DNA of 64,000 bases from Megascapheus bottae (lineage: Eukaryota > Chordata > Mammalia > Rodentia > Geomyidae). Within the stretch, counting starts at the first letter, position 1. The number at the start of each line of letters is the position of its first letter. A model generated the notes under the pieces. That model was given only the letters and a program-made list of their open reading frames with translations. It ran no database searches and was not told the origin of the DNA. Positions 43,366 to 53,689 of the stretch are shown here, one piece after another. A program made the position numbers and the translations under genes. The stretch lies in assembly GCA_024803745.1 (NCBI GenBank), contig JANJXV010000039.1, positions 9,020,001-9,084,000 on the forward strand, written 5' to 3'.

Positions 43366-43575
43366 GGGCCCAGGGCAGGGCCTCCTAGTAGAGTATTCAC
43401 CTAGCATGCACGAAGCCCTGGGCTGGATTCCTCTGTACCACAGGCACAGAAAAAGCCAAAAGTGGTGCTGTGACTCAAGTGGTAAGAGTGGTAGCCTCGA
43501 GAAAGCCCCCAAACAGTGCCCAGGCCCCTAAGTTCTAGCCCCAGGACTGGCAAAAAAAATAAAAATAAAAAAAGG
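43366..43575 (+). mobile_element. IDL-Geo SINE (cluster copy 4)
   Basis: More diverged 5' end (GCCCAGGGCAGGGCCTCCTA). Confidence 0.85.
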
Positions 43576-43939
43576 AGGCCAGAACACGCTCACACCCAGT
43601 TCTTGGCCCCGCAGAAGTCACTTAGCTCCCTTGGTCAGAATCCCCAGATTGTGGCTCAGACACAAAACCTAGTTCCCTTTCTCAGATCTTCCACTCCAAT
43701 TTCTATGTCATCTCAATCCTCTCCTAAAAAACCTAAGTCTTTCTTTGGAAGATACAAGATACAAAATTAAGTTTAAACTTTCTGGTTACAAACACATTCC
43801 AAACATGCTTTCTTGGGGGTTACAGCTGGGTCAGTTTGGTTTAATTTAAAGTTTTCCCTGAAATTCTTCAAAGTACACATGTAGTCTTTCAGTTTAGGTT
43901 TATTTTATCTTTTTAGATGATATTTTTATTTTATTCCCA

Positions 43940-44020
43940 GATGTTCATTCATTCATTCATTCATTCATTCAACGAAGACTTGTTTCCAGAATACAGTATC
44001 CTAAAAAGTGAATAAAACAG
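43940..44020 (-). repeat. (CATT)n tract, possible L2/MIR end
   Basis: Seven to eight ATTC units followed by CAACGAAGACTTG, typical of a reversed L2/MIR 3' end. Confidence 0.5.
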
Positions 44021-44142
44021 GCAAGATTTCTGAAATCTGGCAGAACTTTTTTGGTATATCCCTTGGTAGATGTTTGGGCCTACACATAAGTATGGCATGT
44101 TGGGTACTTGTGGTACATTACCATGAAATGTAAAAATAATGG

Positions 44143-44375
44143 CTGGGCCAGGAGTTTGGCCTAGCGATAGAGTACTTGCCTAGACCCAGGTTCAATTCCT
44201 CGGCAGCACATACACAGAAAAAAACAGAAATGGTGCTGTGGCTCAAGTTGCAGACCAGTGGCCTTGAGAAAGCCCAAAGACAGTGCTCAGTCCCTGAGTT
44301 CAAGCCTCAGGACTGGCAAAAATAAATAAATAAAATAAAAATAAAAAAATAAATAGAAAAAAAAATGAAAAAATG
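44143..44375 (+). mobile_element. IDL-Geo SINE with (AAAT)n tail
   Basis: Small deletion in the tRNA-like monomer; A/T-rich tail. Confidence 0.86.
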
Positions 44376-44520
44376 GCACCTTTCTCTTTCTTCCTCCCGA
44401 CCTTTGCCCTTCAACTGTATTCTGATCTTCCAGTAAAGTAAATGGGTCCATTCAGTAAGCATTTCATGAGTGTCACCTTAATAAACACAACCAAGGCATA
44501 GGAACAGAATAGAAACAGCA

Positions 44521-44657
44521 GCTGAGCATGGTGGCATACCCATGTAATCCCAATAGACCCTGGAGAGGAAGGTAGTAGAATCAGGAGTTCCAACTCACTC
44601 TGAGCTACATAATAAAACCTTATCCCCAAAGTAAGTAAGTAAATAAATAAAAAAGAA
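44521..44657 (+). mobile_element. B1 monomer
   Basis: GCTGAGCATGGTGGCATACC head, no Geo, (TAAG)/(TAAA) tail. Confidence 0.75.
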
Positions 44658-45068
44658 GGGCCAGGAGCCTGTAATTCTATCTACGCAGAAGGCTAAGATT
44701 TTTGAATTCTAGTTTGAAGACAGCTAGGGTGGGAAAGTCCATGAGATGTGTGTATGACAGAAAGACAAAGAGTGAGAGAGAGACAGAGTATCTGGGCTGG
44801 AAGTTAGGCCCCTCGGCACTGTCCCTGAGCTTCTTTTGCTCAAGGCTGGTAGTCACAGCTCCACTTCTGGTGTTTTCTGAGTAGTTTGTTGGAGATATGA
44901 GTCTCATGGACTTTCCTGCCCAGCATCCCAGCATCCAGGAGACTTTCATCTACAACTACAATGAGGAGTCACAAGTGGAACTGCGGCTCAAGTGCCAGTG
45001 CTAGCCTGGAAAAGCTAAGGGGCAACACCCTGGCTCTGAGTTCAAGGCCCATTACCAGCACTGTACCA
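44658..45068 (+). mobile_element. B1-Geo SINE interrupted by inverted B1-Geo
   Basis: Plus-strand pieces at 44,658-44,790 and 44,940-45,068; a minus-strand B1-Geo lies at about 44,796-44,930. Confidence 0.75.
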
Positions 45069-45537
45069 CAAAATAAATCAATAGGAAGTATATACACTTC
45101 AAATATACCCTAAGTCAATAGGTAGGGAGAAGAGATGCGATACATCAACTAGGAAGATCTCTAGTTTCAGGAAGCACAGGCCACCCTGGGAAATGAAGAG
45201 CTTTCTTACTTGTCAATCACACACTGGCTAAGTAGGAATGGCACATACTGAGAGGGAGGTTAAGAAAGGTGAGCTAAGTCTCAAAAAATGTCCCCAGGAA
45301 GATGGAATAAGTGGAGAGGCAAAAGACGTAAGTGAAGAAACACAGTCATGAAGTTAAGAGAATGACCCCCAGGAACTCCAAGGAGGCCAACCTTCTTGAT
45401 GTCATCAGGACAGCAAGAATGGCTCATCTCACCAAATACTTTCAGGCAAAGTCAAAGGAAAATGAAGTAGTAACAGCTGCCGTATCTACTCAGGGGACCC
45501 TCAGGGGAAGAGTTCCAACAGAGGAAAAAAACACCTT

Positions 45538-45735
45538 TTTTGGGGGGTGGGGAGGGGAAAGATGGTTCTGGGTGAACTCAGGGCCTGGGCACTGTCCCTG
45601 AGCTTTTGTTCAAAGCTAGCACTCTACCATAGCACCTCTTCCAGCTTTTTTTGTATATGTGGTACTGAGGAATTGAACCCAGGGCTTCATGCATGCCATA
45701 CAAGCTCTACCACTAAGCCACATTCTCAGTCCCAG
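45538..45735 (-). mobile_element. IDL-Geo SINE, diverged
   Basis: AAAAACAC on both sides is a probable TSD. Confidence 0.78.
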
Positions 45736-45779
45736 AAAAACACATCTGAAGCATAGCTTGTGATACTTCCCCCTTTCCT

Positions 45780-46084
45780 CTTTGGTGCTAGTATTGGGGC
45801 TTAAATTCCAGGGCCGTGCTCTCTCCCACCCTCCACCCCCTGCACTTTTTCCTCTCCAGGCTGTCACTTTACAGTTGAACCATAGTACCACCTTTTGGTT
45901 GTTAATTGGAGATAAGAGACTCATGGACTTTCTTGGCACTCTACAGTACTGTTTCTGACTTTCTGGTTGTTAACTGGAGGTAGTCTCATGAATTTTCCTG
46001 CCTAGTCTGACTTTGAGCCTCAATCCTCAGATCTCAGTCTCCTGAATAGCTAGGATCACAGGTACAGGCCACCAGCACCCAATG
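45780..46084 (-). mobile_element. B1-Geo SINE, middle region duplicated
   Basis: The junction region (TTTTGGTTGTTAATTGGAG / TTCTGGTTGTTAACTGGAGG) appears twice, at 45,892 and 45,960. Confidence 0.72.
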
Positions 46085-46114
46085 AATGACACTCACATAC
46101 TATATAAACTTACA

Positions 46115-46372
46115 CTGTAGAGTTGGGCATTGGTGGCTCATGCCTGTAATCCTAGCTACTCAGGAGACTGAGTCTGAGGATTCCAATTCAGTGACAGCCC
46201 AGGCGGGAAAGTCTGTGAGACTCCAATTAACCACCAGAAAACCAGAAGTAGCCCTCTGACTGAACTGAAGTGGTAGAATGCTAGCCTTGAACAAAAAAAG
46301 GTGAAGGACAGTGCCTAAGCACTGAGTTCAAGCCCCACGACCAATAAAAAACAAACAGAAAACACACACACT
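46115..46372 (+). mobile_element. B1-Geo SINE
   Basis: Full composite; the last SINE before the SINE-poor 1.4 kb next to the CpG island. Confidence 0.86.
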
Positions 46373-48161
46373 ATAGAGAAAAATACTAAGCTGTTTTCTC
46401 TAACTCCAAAACAATACAACCAATATTCTAGGTAATCATTTTCCACTAAGGACAAAATTCACAGGATTTAAAGATAAGTGGACACACCACCCATGTAATA
46501 ATACTCCAGCCTGCTAGCTGAAGACACATTATTTCCTAAAGACTTGAAAGATCTGCTGGACAGTAGAGCTTCTGGTACTGTGGGCATCGGATTTTCAACA
46601 GAATAAACTTTTAGTTAATGCCAGCAGAATCATGAACAACATATAACATATATGTATATGTGCTTAAATATAAATATATTTCAATGATGCTAAAGCATGT
46701 TGTCTTCCAAAAATCCAGAGATAATTTTAGATTGTAAAAAATCTAGGCTTGCCAAGGGAATCTGAGATCTTTTCTATCTTGGTCTCCAATGCTAACCTAC
46801 GTATTCGTGTGCAAAAATAGAGGAAGATTAGAATCTCAAATGCCAGACTGAAAAGTTGCCACAACAAACCTGAACTCTACATATGGACTTATCTTGTCAA
46901 ATGAAACAGCAATAAAATGAAACTTTTTTTTTTGCTTTAGAATAGATTTAAAAACATAACTCATGAAAATGAATATTTCTTGGACACTTAAAGCAAAATG
47001 ATTTAATGGGAAAAACAAAATGCTTTGTAAAGAAGCAACTCTTATTTTTCCAGGAACATGGAAACCTATCACACACAAAAATCTAAGTAAAAGATTTGAA
47101 AGCAGCCATTTATAAGTACACTTAGAAATTTTTCTAAAATATAGCTCATTCAATAAAACTGGGACAAACGTCTAGCCATGTGGGAAATTATTTTTTATCT
47201 TAAACCAAAAATAAATTTTAAGTAAATAAGCTAAGAGAGAGGGAGCGACACAGAGATGTAAACACAGATGGAATTCTTGTAATACTAAGGCCCAAAAATA
47301 TTTTCCCAAAATTTCAACAAAGGGGGAAAAAAAAAATACTACCTTTGACCCCATTTGCAAATTTATGGCTAACATACCAATCAAATCCATTTTGCTTGGA
47401 ATTACTTTTGTGACTGAACACAATGTAAATGCTCATAGTAGGGTTTGGTTAAATAATGGTACACTATGAAACCTATAAAAGCGACCACCTATGTATTCAT
47501 TCCTATCACCAAATTGCTAGCAGTGCTTGTCTTTTTTTTTTTTTCCTTGCCACTTTTGGTACTGTCTTGAACCTCTGTGTGTGTGTGTGTGTATTTGATG
47601 TTGAGGGACGGGGCCATCATCTTTCCCAACTGGGGGGGGGGGCTTCCCCCAAAGCTGAATGTTTTCTAGGGGGAGGGGGGGAGGCGGGAATTGTTAAGAA
47701 GTATAAACAAAATTCTTATCATGCCAAACAGACGGCTGGCTTCTTCTCTTCTGCACGGTCGGTGGCAGGGAAGAAAGGACACACCCCTGACCCTGCGATC
47801 GCTGCTCCCCACCACCCCAGGCGTGGGGTCCTTCAGTCCTCAATGTCCCAGCACCACCAGGGTTCCCCGGGAGAAACCACCACCACCACCACCACCCCGC
47901 CCATCCCCTCGCCTGGTCCCACTGCGCCAATAAGGTTCCCACAGGGCCGGAAAATCACGTTCCTCGCAGGCCCGTGCGGCACCGCCGGGAAGCTGCGCCC
48001 AGCCCAGTGGAAGGGGCCGGGAGAGGTGGGGCGGGCGGGGAGGGGGGGGGGGCCGGTGGCCGCCGAGGGGCTGCGCCAGGGCCGCGTCCCCCACCGTGAA
48101 TCCGTCGCCGGCCGCACGCACCCCTTCCACGCTGCCCACCGCCGCGCGGCCGCTTCGAGGA

Positions 48162-48183
48162 CGCCGCCGCCGCCGCCGCCGCG
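48162..48183. repeat. (CGC)7 trinucleotide tract in CpG island
   Basis: Seven uninterrupted CGC units, reading as CGG-type repeats on the GARRE1 sense strand. They lie about 390 bases inside intron 1 if the exon 1 donor at 48,574 is correct. Confidence 0.9.
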
Positions 48184-48574
48184 AGCTTCCGGGAGCCGGT
48201 CCTGGCGCCAGTCCGCGGCCCCGACCCAGTCCCACCCAGCGGCTCCCCGACCCCCACTCTCTGCCGCGACCCCCCCACCCCCATTCCTAGGCCGGGCCTA
48301 GCGCCGTGCGGCCCCTTCCGGGCTTCGTCCGTCCGTCCTCCCGGCCGGAGCCCTCACAGCCCCGGCGTCCTCCACAGAGCGGGCGGACAACCTCACCCAC
48401 CCCACCTCCCTGGGGGAAGCGACGCCCTGCGAGCTCCCTCAGCGACCCGTTACCACTGTGACCTCCCCTCACCCCACAGCCCCCCCGCCCAACCACGCCA
48501 CCCTGGGGCTCGGCGACCCCAGGGCCGTGGCCGAAGCCGCCCCACGCGCCCGCCCGCCCTCTCGGCTCCTCACC

Positions 48575-48740
48575 TGCGAAGCGCCCCGGCTTCCAGCGCG
48601 CGCCGCCCCGGTCGCCTGTGTACACCGGAAGTGACGCCAGTGGGGCCCCGCCCCCCGCAGGCCCCGCCCCCGCCCCAGGCGGACTCCGGATCTCCTCCCC
48701 CACCCCCACCGTCAGAACGGACCCTTTACCTCGCGCCTTG
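48575..48740 (-). promoter_or_regulatory. GARRE1: GARRE1 core promoter and probable non-coding exon 1
   Basis: A strong splice donor, CGCAG followed by GTGAGGAG, reads leftward at 48,574/48,573 and is the best candidate end of a non-coding first exon. About 50 bases upstream is ACCGGAAGTGACG (48,624-48,636), an ETS/GABP site overlapping a CRE half-site. GC boxes (CCCCGCCCCCGCCCC, 48,661-48,676 region) lie just beyond. No TATA box is seen. Start sites in such promoters are usually spread out, so the exon 1 boundary on the right is a guess. Confidence 0.65.
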
Positions 48741-49039
48741 CCCGACGTCGGAGGGGGGGACGGGGGGGGGCGCCCCTGAGCGTCCTCCACCCCCGAGGGG
48801 AAGACAAGGGAGCCTGCTAGGGGCACCTGCAGCCCGATCCCGCAGGCACCCCAATGGTGCCCACTGTGGCTTGGCCTCGGGAAGGCATGAGCTGCATGCT
48901 GAAGGGTTTATGGTTGAAATCGAGTGAAGTAGTGAGCGCTGCGAGCTCTCGGGCCGTGCCAGGCACTGGAGGGGACCCTCGTAGGTCCAGCCGCTGGTGG
49001 TGCACAACCAAGACAACTGGGAGCAGTGCGTGTGACCAG

Positions 49040-49298
49040 GTCGTGCCAACTGTAACAAGTGGGAGGAGAGGAAAGTGGGAGAGGGAGGGAGCACCCTGAC
49101 CTAGAGGAGAGGGAGGGGTAGGGAGGAGGGGAGGAGGATAGGAGCCCTTTCTTAAATTCCTAGCCTTGGAAAGAAAAAAACAAAAAAAAATTTATTTTCA
49201 GGAGACAGGAGGGAGCTGGAAGGAAAGAAAGAGGAAGAGGGAAGGTGGAAGAGACGAAGGGAGGAAGGAAAGAAGGAAGAGGAAGAAAGGAAGGGAAA
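49040..49298. repeat. Purine-rich (GGA/GGAA)n tracts
   Basis: Two long polypurine runs (49,056-49,142 and 49,200-49,298) on the plus strand separated by ordinary sequence, just upstream of the GARRE1 CpG island. Confidence 0.9.
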
Positions 49299-49299
49299 A

Positions 49300-49500
49300 G
49301 GTTTCAGTGGCTCATGCCTGTAATCCAGGCTTTGCCATGGGGCTGATACCTGAGGATCATGGTTCAAAGCCAACATGGGCAGGAAAATCCTTGAGACTCT
49401 TAATTCCAATTAATCAGCAAAAAGCCAGAAGTTGAGCTATGGCTTAAGTGTTCAAGCCCCAGTGCCTGCACAAAGAAATTAAAACAACAACAACAAAACA
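49300..49500 (+). mobile_element. B1-Geo SINE, Geo truncated
   Basis: B1 complete; much of Geo deleted. Confidence 0.78.
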
Positions 49501-49894
49501 AACCGGGGAAAAGGCTAAGAAAAAAAATGCAAAATGCTTGGTAATGGGTTTGTAGCAGGGGTGGAGCCTGAAACTGAAACTGGGAAAAGCTCTGAAACAG
49601 AAAGGTGAGTGGACAGAAGACATGCTTAGACTTTTCCAGTAGCAAGTACTAAGGCTCCATGGTAACAGCCACTAGTCAAGAATGGACACCTCTTCCCACC
49701 AAGTGCCTTGTCAGCTCTCAGTTGTAAAACTGAAGGTGAGCCAGAACTCATTAGGGACTGAACTGAGAGAGTAGCTAGAGTTATCAACTTGCTGGATTGG
49801 GGAGCCCAAGCTACCAAAAGGGGCTTGAGGAGGAAGTAGTCAAGCAGCTTAGAGGAAGTGTCTGTGGAGACCCAGTGACACTCAGCAGACTTTT

Positions 49895-50078
49895 GCCCCC
49901 TTCTCTAGTACTGAGGTCTCCTGCTTGCTGGGCTGGCACTCTACACTTGAGCCCTAAACTTTTGCTAATTATTTTGGAGATGGGAGTCTTGAGGACTTCT
50001 CTGCTCAGGCTAACTTTGAACTACAATCTTCTAGATCTCAAGCCTCCTGAGTAGCTGTGATGATAGGTATCTGGCTCA
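49895..50078 (-). mobile_element. B1-Geo SINE, diverged
   Basis: Both modules recognisable with deletions. Confidence 0.7.
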
Positions 50079-50614
50079 TAGCTGGCTTTTTATGAGGATT
50101 TCACATTCTGTATTTCAGAAAGGCCCCCCAAAATCAGAATATCTCACTTTCACGGGCTCCCAGGGATTTGCAGAACTGATTTTCTTAAGCAGCTAAGGTT
50201 ATATTACTATTGGCTTGAGTGTTATGGAAGGCAGGAAGAGCAGCAGCTTCTAGGCTGGGCGTTTACATGTTAGTTTTAGTGGGAGCATTTGAGACAGCCT
50301 TTGAGGTTTTCACAGCCAAGTCTACTTATTTTTTTTGGGGGGGGGGAGCAGGGCGTATTTTTTGGGCTGGAGATAAAAGTTATAAGATAGCTTTGAGTCT
50401 CAGAAAAGGAATAGCTCTGTACATTCCAGAACCCACAGGATTCAGGAGCTAGTCATAAGAGCGCTAGCCAGACATTGTGGGCACAAAGCAACTGGCTGCA
50501 TTTGCCAGATTTGGATAGAGACTGGGGGGAAAGGCCAGAGCTTAGGCATGGTGGTGAGGGTTTGTGAGGAAGGCAAACCTTTCCCCCAGTCTCCAGATTG
50601 CTCCCAGGAGGAAG

Positions 50615-50683
50615 TCTTTTTTTTTTTTTTTTGGTGCAGTATTGGGCTGGAACTCAGGACCTAGACACTATCCTTTAACTTTT
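50615..50683 (-). mobile_element. Geo fragment
   Basis: Poly(T) and Geo start, interrupted by the following IDL-Geo. Confidence 0.75.
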
Positions 50684-50881
50684 TTTTTTTTTTTTTTGCC
50701 AGTCCTGGGCTTGAGCTCAGGGCCTGAGCACTGTCCTTGGACTTTCTCAAGGCTAGAGCTCTACCACTTGAGCCTCAGCACCACTTCCAGCTTTTTTCTA
50801 TGTATGTGGTACCAAGGAATCGAACCCAGGTCTTTGCTCATGCTAGGCAAGCACTTTAACCACTAGGCCAAACTCCCGGCC
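50684..50881 (-). mobile_element. IDL-Geo SINE
   Basis: Perfect 16-bp TSD CTATCCTTTAACTTTT at 50,668-50,683 and 50,882-50,897. Confidence 0.94.
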
Positions 50882-50906
50882 CTATCCTTTAACTTTTAAA
50901 ACTTTC

Positions 50907-51107
50907 CAGCCAAGCCCCTGTGGCTGAACATCTCCCTTCAAAATCAACCCGGGCACAGAAGTCTCTGAAACTCATCTCCAATTAACCACCAGAAAATTGG
51001 AAGTGGTGCTGTGTTTCAAGGGGTAGAGCACTGGCCTTGAGCTGAAGAGGTCAGAAACAGCACCCAGGCCCAGAGTTCAACCCCACAACCGACAAAAAAA
51101 AAAAAAT
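50907..51107 (+). mobile_element. B1-Geo SINE
   Basis: Shortened B1 part, full Geo. Confidence 0.82.
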
Positions 51108-51111
51108 CTCC

Positions 51112-51280
51112 ACTCATTTAAACCACACTTCCACTACTAATTTTTGCTGGCTAGAGATAAGTCTCAAGGACTTTTCTGCCCAGGCTGTCTCCCAAAAGGC
51201 TCAGGTGATACAATGCTAGTCTTGGACAAAAAGCCAAGGGACAGTGCCCAGGCCCTGAGTTAGGACCCCAGTACCAGTGC
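51112..51280. mobile_element. Fused fragments of two B1-Geo SINEs
   Basis: Minus-strand middle region (51,112-51,190), then a plus-strand Geo (51,191-51,280). Confidence 0.65.
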
Positions 51281-51667
51281 ATGTTAAGGGTGAATACTTT
51301 TTGGGTCATGAGAGGAACATCCGCTCAGATTCAACCCCTGGTATGGGGTAGGGGCTGGCAAGAGACCTTCTTAGACCTGATTGGTTAAAGGAACCAGAAC
51401 TGTTGTCCTGTATCCCTGGATGTGGGTAGAGTTTTGTTTCCATTATCAAAATGCAGTAATTCCAACTGCTTGTTACTGAAACAAGAGAGGATTTATTAGC
51501 CTTAACAAAAAGAGCACTGTGACCATCAGAATGGCTGTCCTTGGCAACAGGCCCCATGCCTGGGAGTGACTCCCAAACTGCAGCCCATTGGTTCCCAGTG
51601 GGCACCATAAGGAGGATCCAAAAGGTTGATCAAGTCTTCATTCCTTCTACAATAAAACCCCAAAAGG

Positions 51668-51798
51668 CAGCCGGGCACAAATGGCTCACACCTGTAATCC
51701 TAGCTACTCAGAAGGCTGCAATCTGAAGATGGAAGTTCAAAAGCAAGCTGGGAAAGGAAACCTTGTGAGACAGAAAAGCTGATTGGGGAGTTGAGGAG
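51668..51798 (+). mobile_element. B1 part of a B1-Geo
   Basis: B1 head without Geo, followed directly by the IDL cluster. Confidence 0.78.
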
Positions 51799-52088
51799 GG
51801 CAGGAGTTTGGGCCTAGTGGTAGAGTGCTTGCCCAGCATGCATGAAGACTGGGGTTCGATTCCTTGGTGCCATACATAGAAAAAGCCACAAGTGGGGCCG
51901 GGAGTTTGGCCTAGTGGTAGAGTGCTTGCCTAGCATGCACGAAGACCCGGGTTCAGTTCCTCGGTACCACATACATAGAAAAAAGCCGGAAGTGGTGCTG
52001 AGGCTCAAGTGGTAGAGCTCTAGCCTTGAGAAAGCCCAAGGACAGTACTCAGGCCCTGAGTTCAAGCCCCAAGACTGGCAGGGGGAAA
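51799..52088 (+). mobile_element. IDL-IDL-Geo element
   Basis: A complete left monomer with the linker AAAAAGCCACAAGTGG (51,799-51,894) is followed by a full IDL-Geo dimer (51,895-52,088). Confidence 0.85.
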
Positions 52089-52102
52089 AAAATGTTGCCT
52101 TG

Positions 52103-52375
52103 TTTGGCCATGAGTGTAGCCTAGTAGTACAGTGCTTGCCTCTAATGCACAAAGCCTGGGGTTCAATTCCTCTGTACCACTTCCAGAAAAAGCTGAAAGG
52201 GGCGCTGTGGCTCAAGTGGCAGAGTGCTAGCCTTGAGTAAAAAGTATCCAAGGACATGAGTCTAGGCTGAGTTCAAACCTCATGACTGGTAAAAAAGAAA
52301 AAAAAAAAAGCTGAAGTGGTGCAGTGGCTCAGGGATGGCACTCAGGTTCCCAACACTGGCACACAAAAGCTTGTA
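52103..52375 (+). mobile_element. IDL-Geo SINE plus Geo fragment
   Basis: Diverged dimer to about 52,305 with poly(A), then a second partial Geo. Confidence 0.8.
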
Positions 52376-52450
52376 AATAATGGTCCAGAGAAGAAACAGT
52401 CCAAGTTAAGTTACAAAGCCAGTTCAAGGAGAATAAGTTCTAGCTGATGT

Positions 52451-52628
52451 TGGAGCTGGGAGTTTGGCCTAGCAGTAGAGTGCTTGCTGCACACCACATA
52501 CATAGAAAAAGCCAGAAGTGGTGCTGTGGCTCAAGTGGTAGGTTTATAGCCTTGAGAAAACCCAAGAACAGTACTTAGGCTCTGAGCTCAAGCCCAAGAC
52601 TGGCAAAAAAAAAAAAAAAAAAAAAAAA
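52451..52628 (+). mobile_element. IDL-Geo SINE with internal deletion
   Basis: The B-box part of the left monomer is deleted. Perfect 13-bp TSD TTCTAGCTGATGT at 52,438-52,450 and 52,629-52,641. Confidence 0.9.
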
Positions 52629-52707
52629 TTCTAGCTGATGTGACAGTGACAGAATATGTAAAGAGATTAAGAGGACAGAGGTGAATGAAATGATATTAAG
52701 AGGATTG

Positions 52708-52824
52708 GGGGCTGGGAATGTGGCTTAGTGATAGAGTGCTATCCTTGAGCAAAAGCAGCTCAGGGATAGTTCCTAAGCCCTGATTTCAAGCCCCAGAACT
52801 GGCCAAAAAAAAAAAAAAAAAAAT
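52708..52824 (+). mobile_element. ID head joined directly to Geo end
   Basis: About 115 bp: GGGGCTGGGAATGTGGCTTA then CTATCCTTGAGC and the Geo end, poly(A). Confidence 0.82.
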
Positions 52825-52837
52825 CAAGAGCTAATCA

Positions 52838-52930
52838 GAAGCCAGGCGCCAGAGCTGAAGAGCTCAGGGACAGCGCCTCAGCCCAGAGTTCAAGCTTCAC
52901 AATCAACCAAGAAAAAGAAAGAAAGAAAAT
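52838..52930 (+). mobile_element. B1-Geo SINE with large internal deletion
   Basis: GCCAGGCGCCAG joins straight to Geo. Confidence 0.75.
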
Positions 52931-52939
52931 AGCTAATCA

Positions 52940-53172
52940 GACCTGGGGACCTGCTCAGGCCTGTCTATAATCCTAGTTACTTAGGAAGCTGAGTTCTGAA
53001 AAATGTGGTTCAAAGCCAACCCAGGCAGGAAAGTCCAAGAGATGCTTATCTCCAATTAACTGCCAAAAAGCCAGAAGAAAGCTCAAGTGACGAGTGCCAG
53101 CCTTAAGTCGCAGGACAGAGACAAACATAGACAGTAGACAAATAAACACACACACACACACACACACACATC
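52940..53172 (+). mobile_element. B1-Geo SINE with (CA)n tail
   Basis: Tail microsatellite at about 53,146-53,171. Confidence 0.82.
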
Positions 53173-53404
53173 CAAAAGCCAATCAGAAACTTCTGGAGAA
53201 AAAGTTAAAACAAACCAAAGGGTGGTTTCTTTTTGGGTGAAGCAGAAATCACTGCTTCTCAATGAAGTGTTTTCTTCACCATAACTAAGATTAAAGACTA
53301 GCTGTAGACAGGTATCGTGAGAGACACATTAAGAGGATATAAGTGGCTGGGGATGGAGAGTATTTTTGTATTATCAGTAGTTGATAAACCATGTAAATAA
53401 AATA

Positions 53405-53645
53405 CATGACCTGGTGGCTCACATTTACAGTCCTACTAGGGAGGTAGAAATTGAAGCCCAACCACAGCATAATTTTTTGAGACTCCATTTTGACCAATGG
53501 CTGGTGTGGTTGTGCACACCTCTTATCCTAGCTACTAGGAAATGCAAAGACTGCAGTGTGTGCCAGCCATACTTAGGCACACAGGAAGCATAAGATTGCA
53601 ATTCAGGCCTGCCTGAGCCTACAGAGGAGATAACCAATGCAAAAA
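53405..53645 (+). mobile_element. Two B1-like monomers
   Basis: 53,405-53,493 and 53,497-53,645; both carry B1 heads, no Geo. Confidence 0.6.
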
Positions 53646-53689
53646 AATTGGCTAGAGACTAAGATGACAGGAATCCCCAGTTATTCATT

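Larger units (their letters stand above)
26927..48573. other. GARRE1 intron 1 (about 21.6 kb)
   Basis: Runs from the probable exon 1 donor to the acceptor before the start codon. Single-copy blocks include 26,950-27,770, 28,425-28,745, 29,345-29,820, 31,170-31,470, 33,550-34,295, 36,650-37,240, 37,490-38,570, 39,605-40,085, 41,790-42,300, 43,570-44,135, 45,080-45,530 and 46,375-47,740. Further non-coding 5' exons could hide here but none can be shown. Confidence 0.6.
1..48640 (-). other. GARRE1: GARRE1 gene, 5' two-fifths (promoter to coding exon 7)
   Basis: Seven exons were found by translating the minus strand and matching remembered human GARRE1/KIAA0355. Each has an AG acceptor and a GT donor, and reading frames join without a stop. 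The protein is described as a RAC1/RHOG effector found in P-bodies and linked to the CCR4-NOT machinery. Transcription starts in the CpG island near 48.6 kb, the ATG is at 26,912, and the last exon in view ends at 3,895 in the middle of a codon. The remaining exons, for roughly 615 residues, must lie left of position 1. The exact transcription start is inferred. Confidence 0.93.
47740..48870. promoter_or_regulatory. CpG island at the GARRE1 5' end
   Basis: About 1.1 kb of very GC-rich, CpG-dense DNA, in sharp contrast to the AT-rich, CpG-poor flanks. It contains a (CCG)n tract at 48,162-48,183, a (CAC)n tract near 47,877-47,897, G runs of 9 to 11 bases near 47,632 and 48,041, and further ETS cores (CTTCCGG at 48,186 and 48,315). 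It is the only CpG island in the window and coincides with the 5' end of GARRE1. Long open frames here, including one of 281 codons on the plus strand, follow from low stop-codon density. Confidence 0.88.

Noticed and set aside
42641..43575. Regularly spaced repeats that could look like a CRISPR-type array.
   Set aside because: The units are 200-base SINEs with A tails in a mammalian genome.
47456..48301. A 281-codon plus-strand open frame, the longest in the window.
   Set aside because: It spans the CpG island, is Pro/Arg/Gly-rich, starts in an AT-rich flank and has no domain. Low stop density in GC-rich DNA explains it.
48287..48826. A 179-codon minus-strand open frame over the promoter.
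   Set aside because: Gly/Arg-rich composition, crosses the probable exon 1 donor and start site; an artefact of GC content.
51285..51660. A unique block that could be an old LTR or DNA transposon.
   Set aside because: No terminal repeats, target duplication or promoter/poly(A) pair could be defined by eye.
51814..52257. A 147-codon minus-strand open frame with repeated CMWYRG-like peptides.
   Set aside because: The same peptides occur in dozens of places because they are the antisense translation of IDL-Geo copies.
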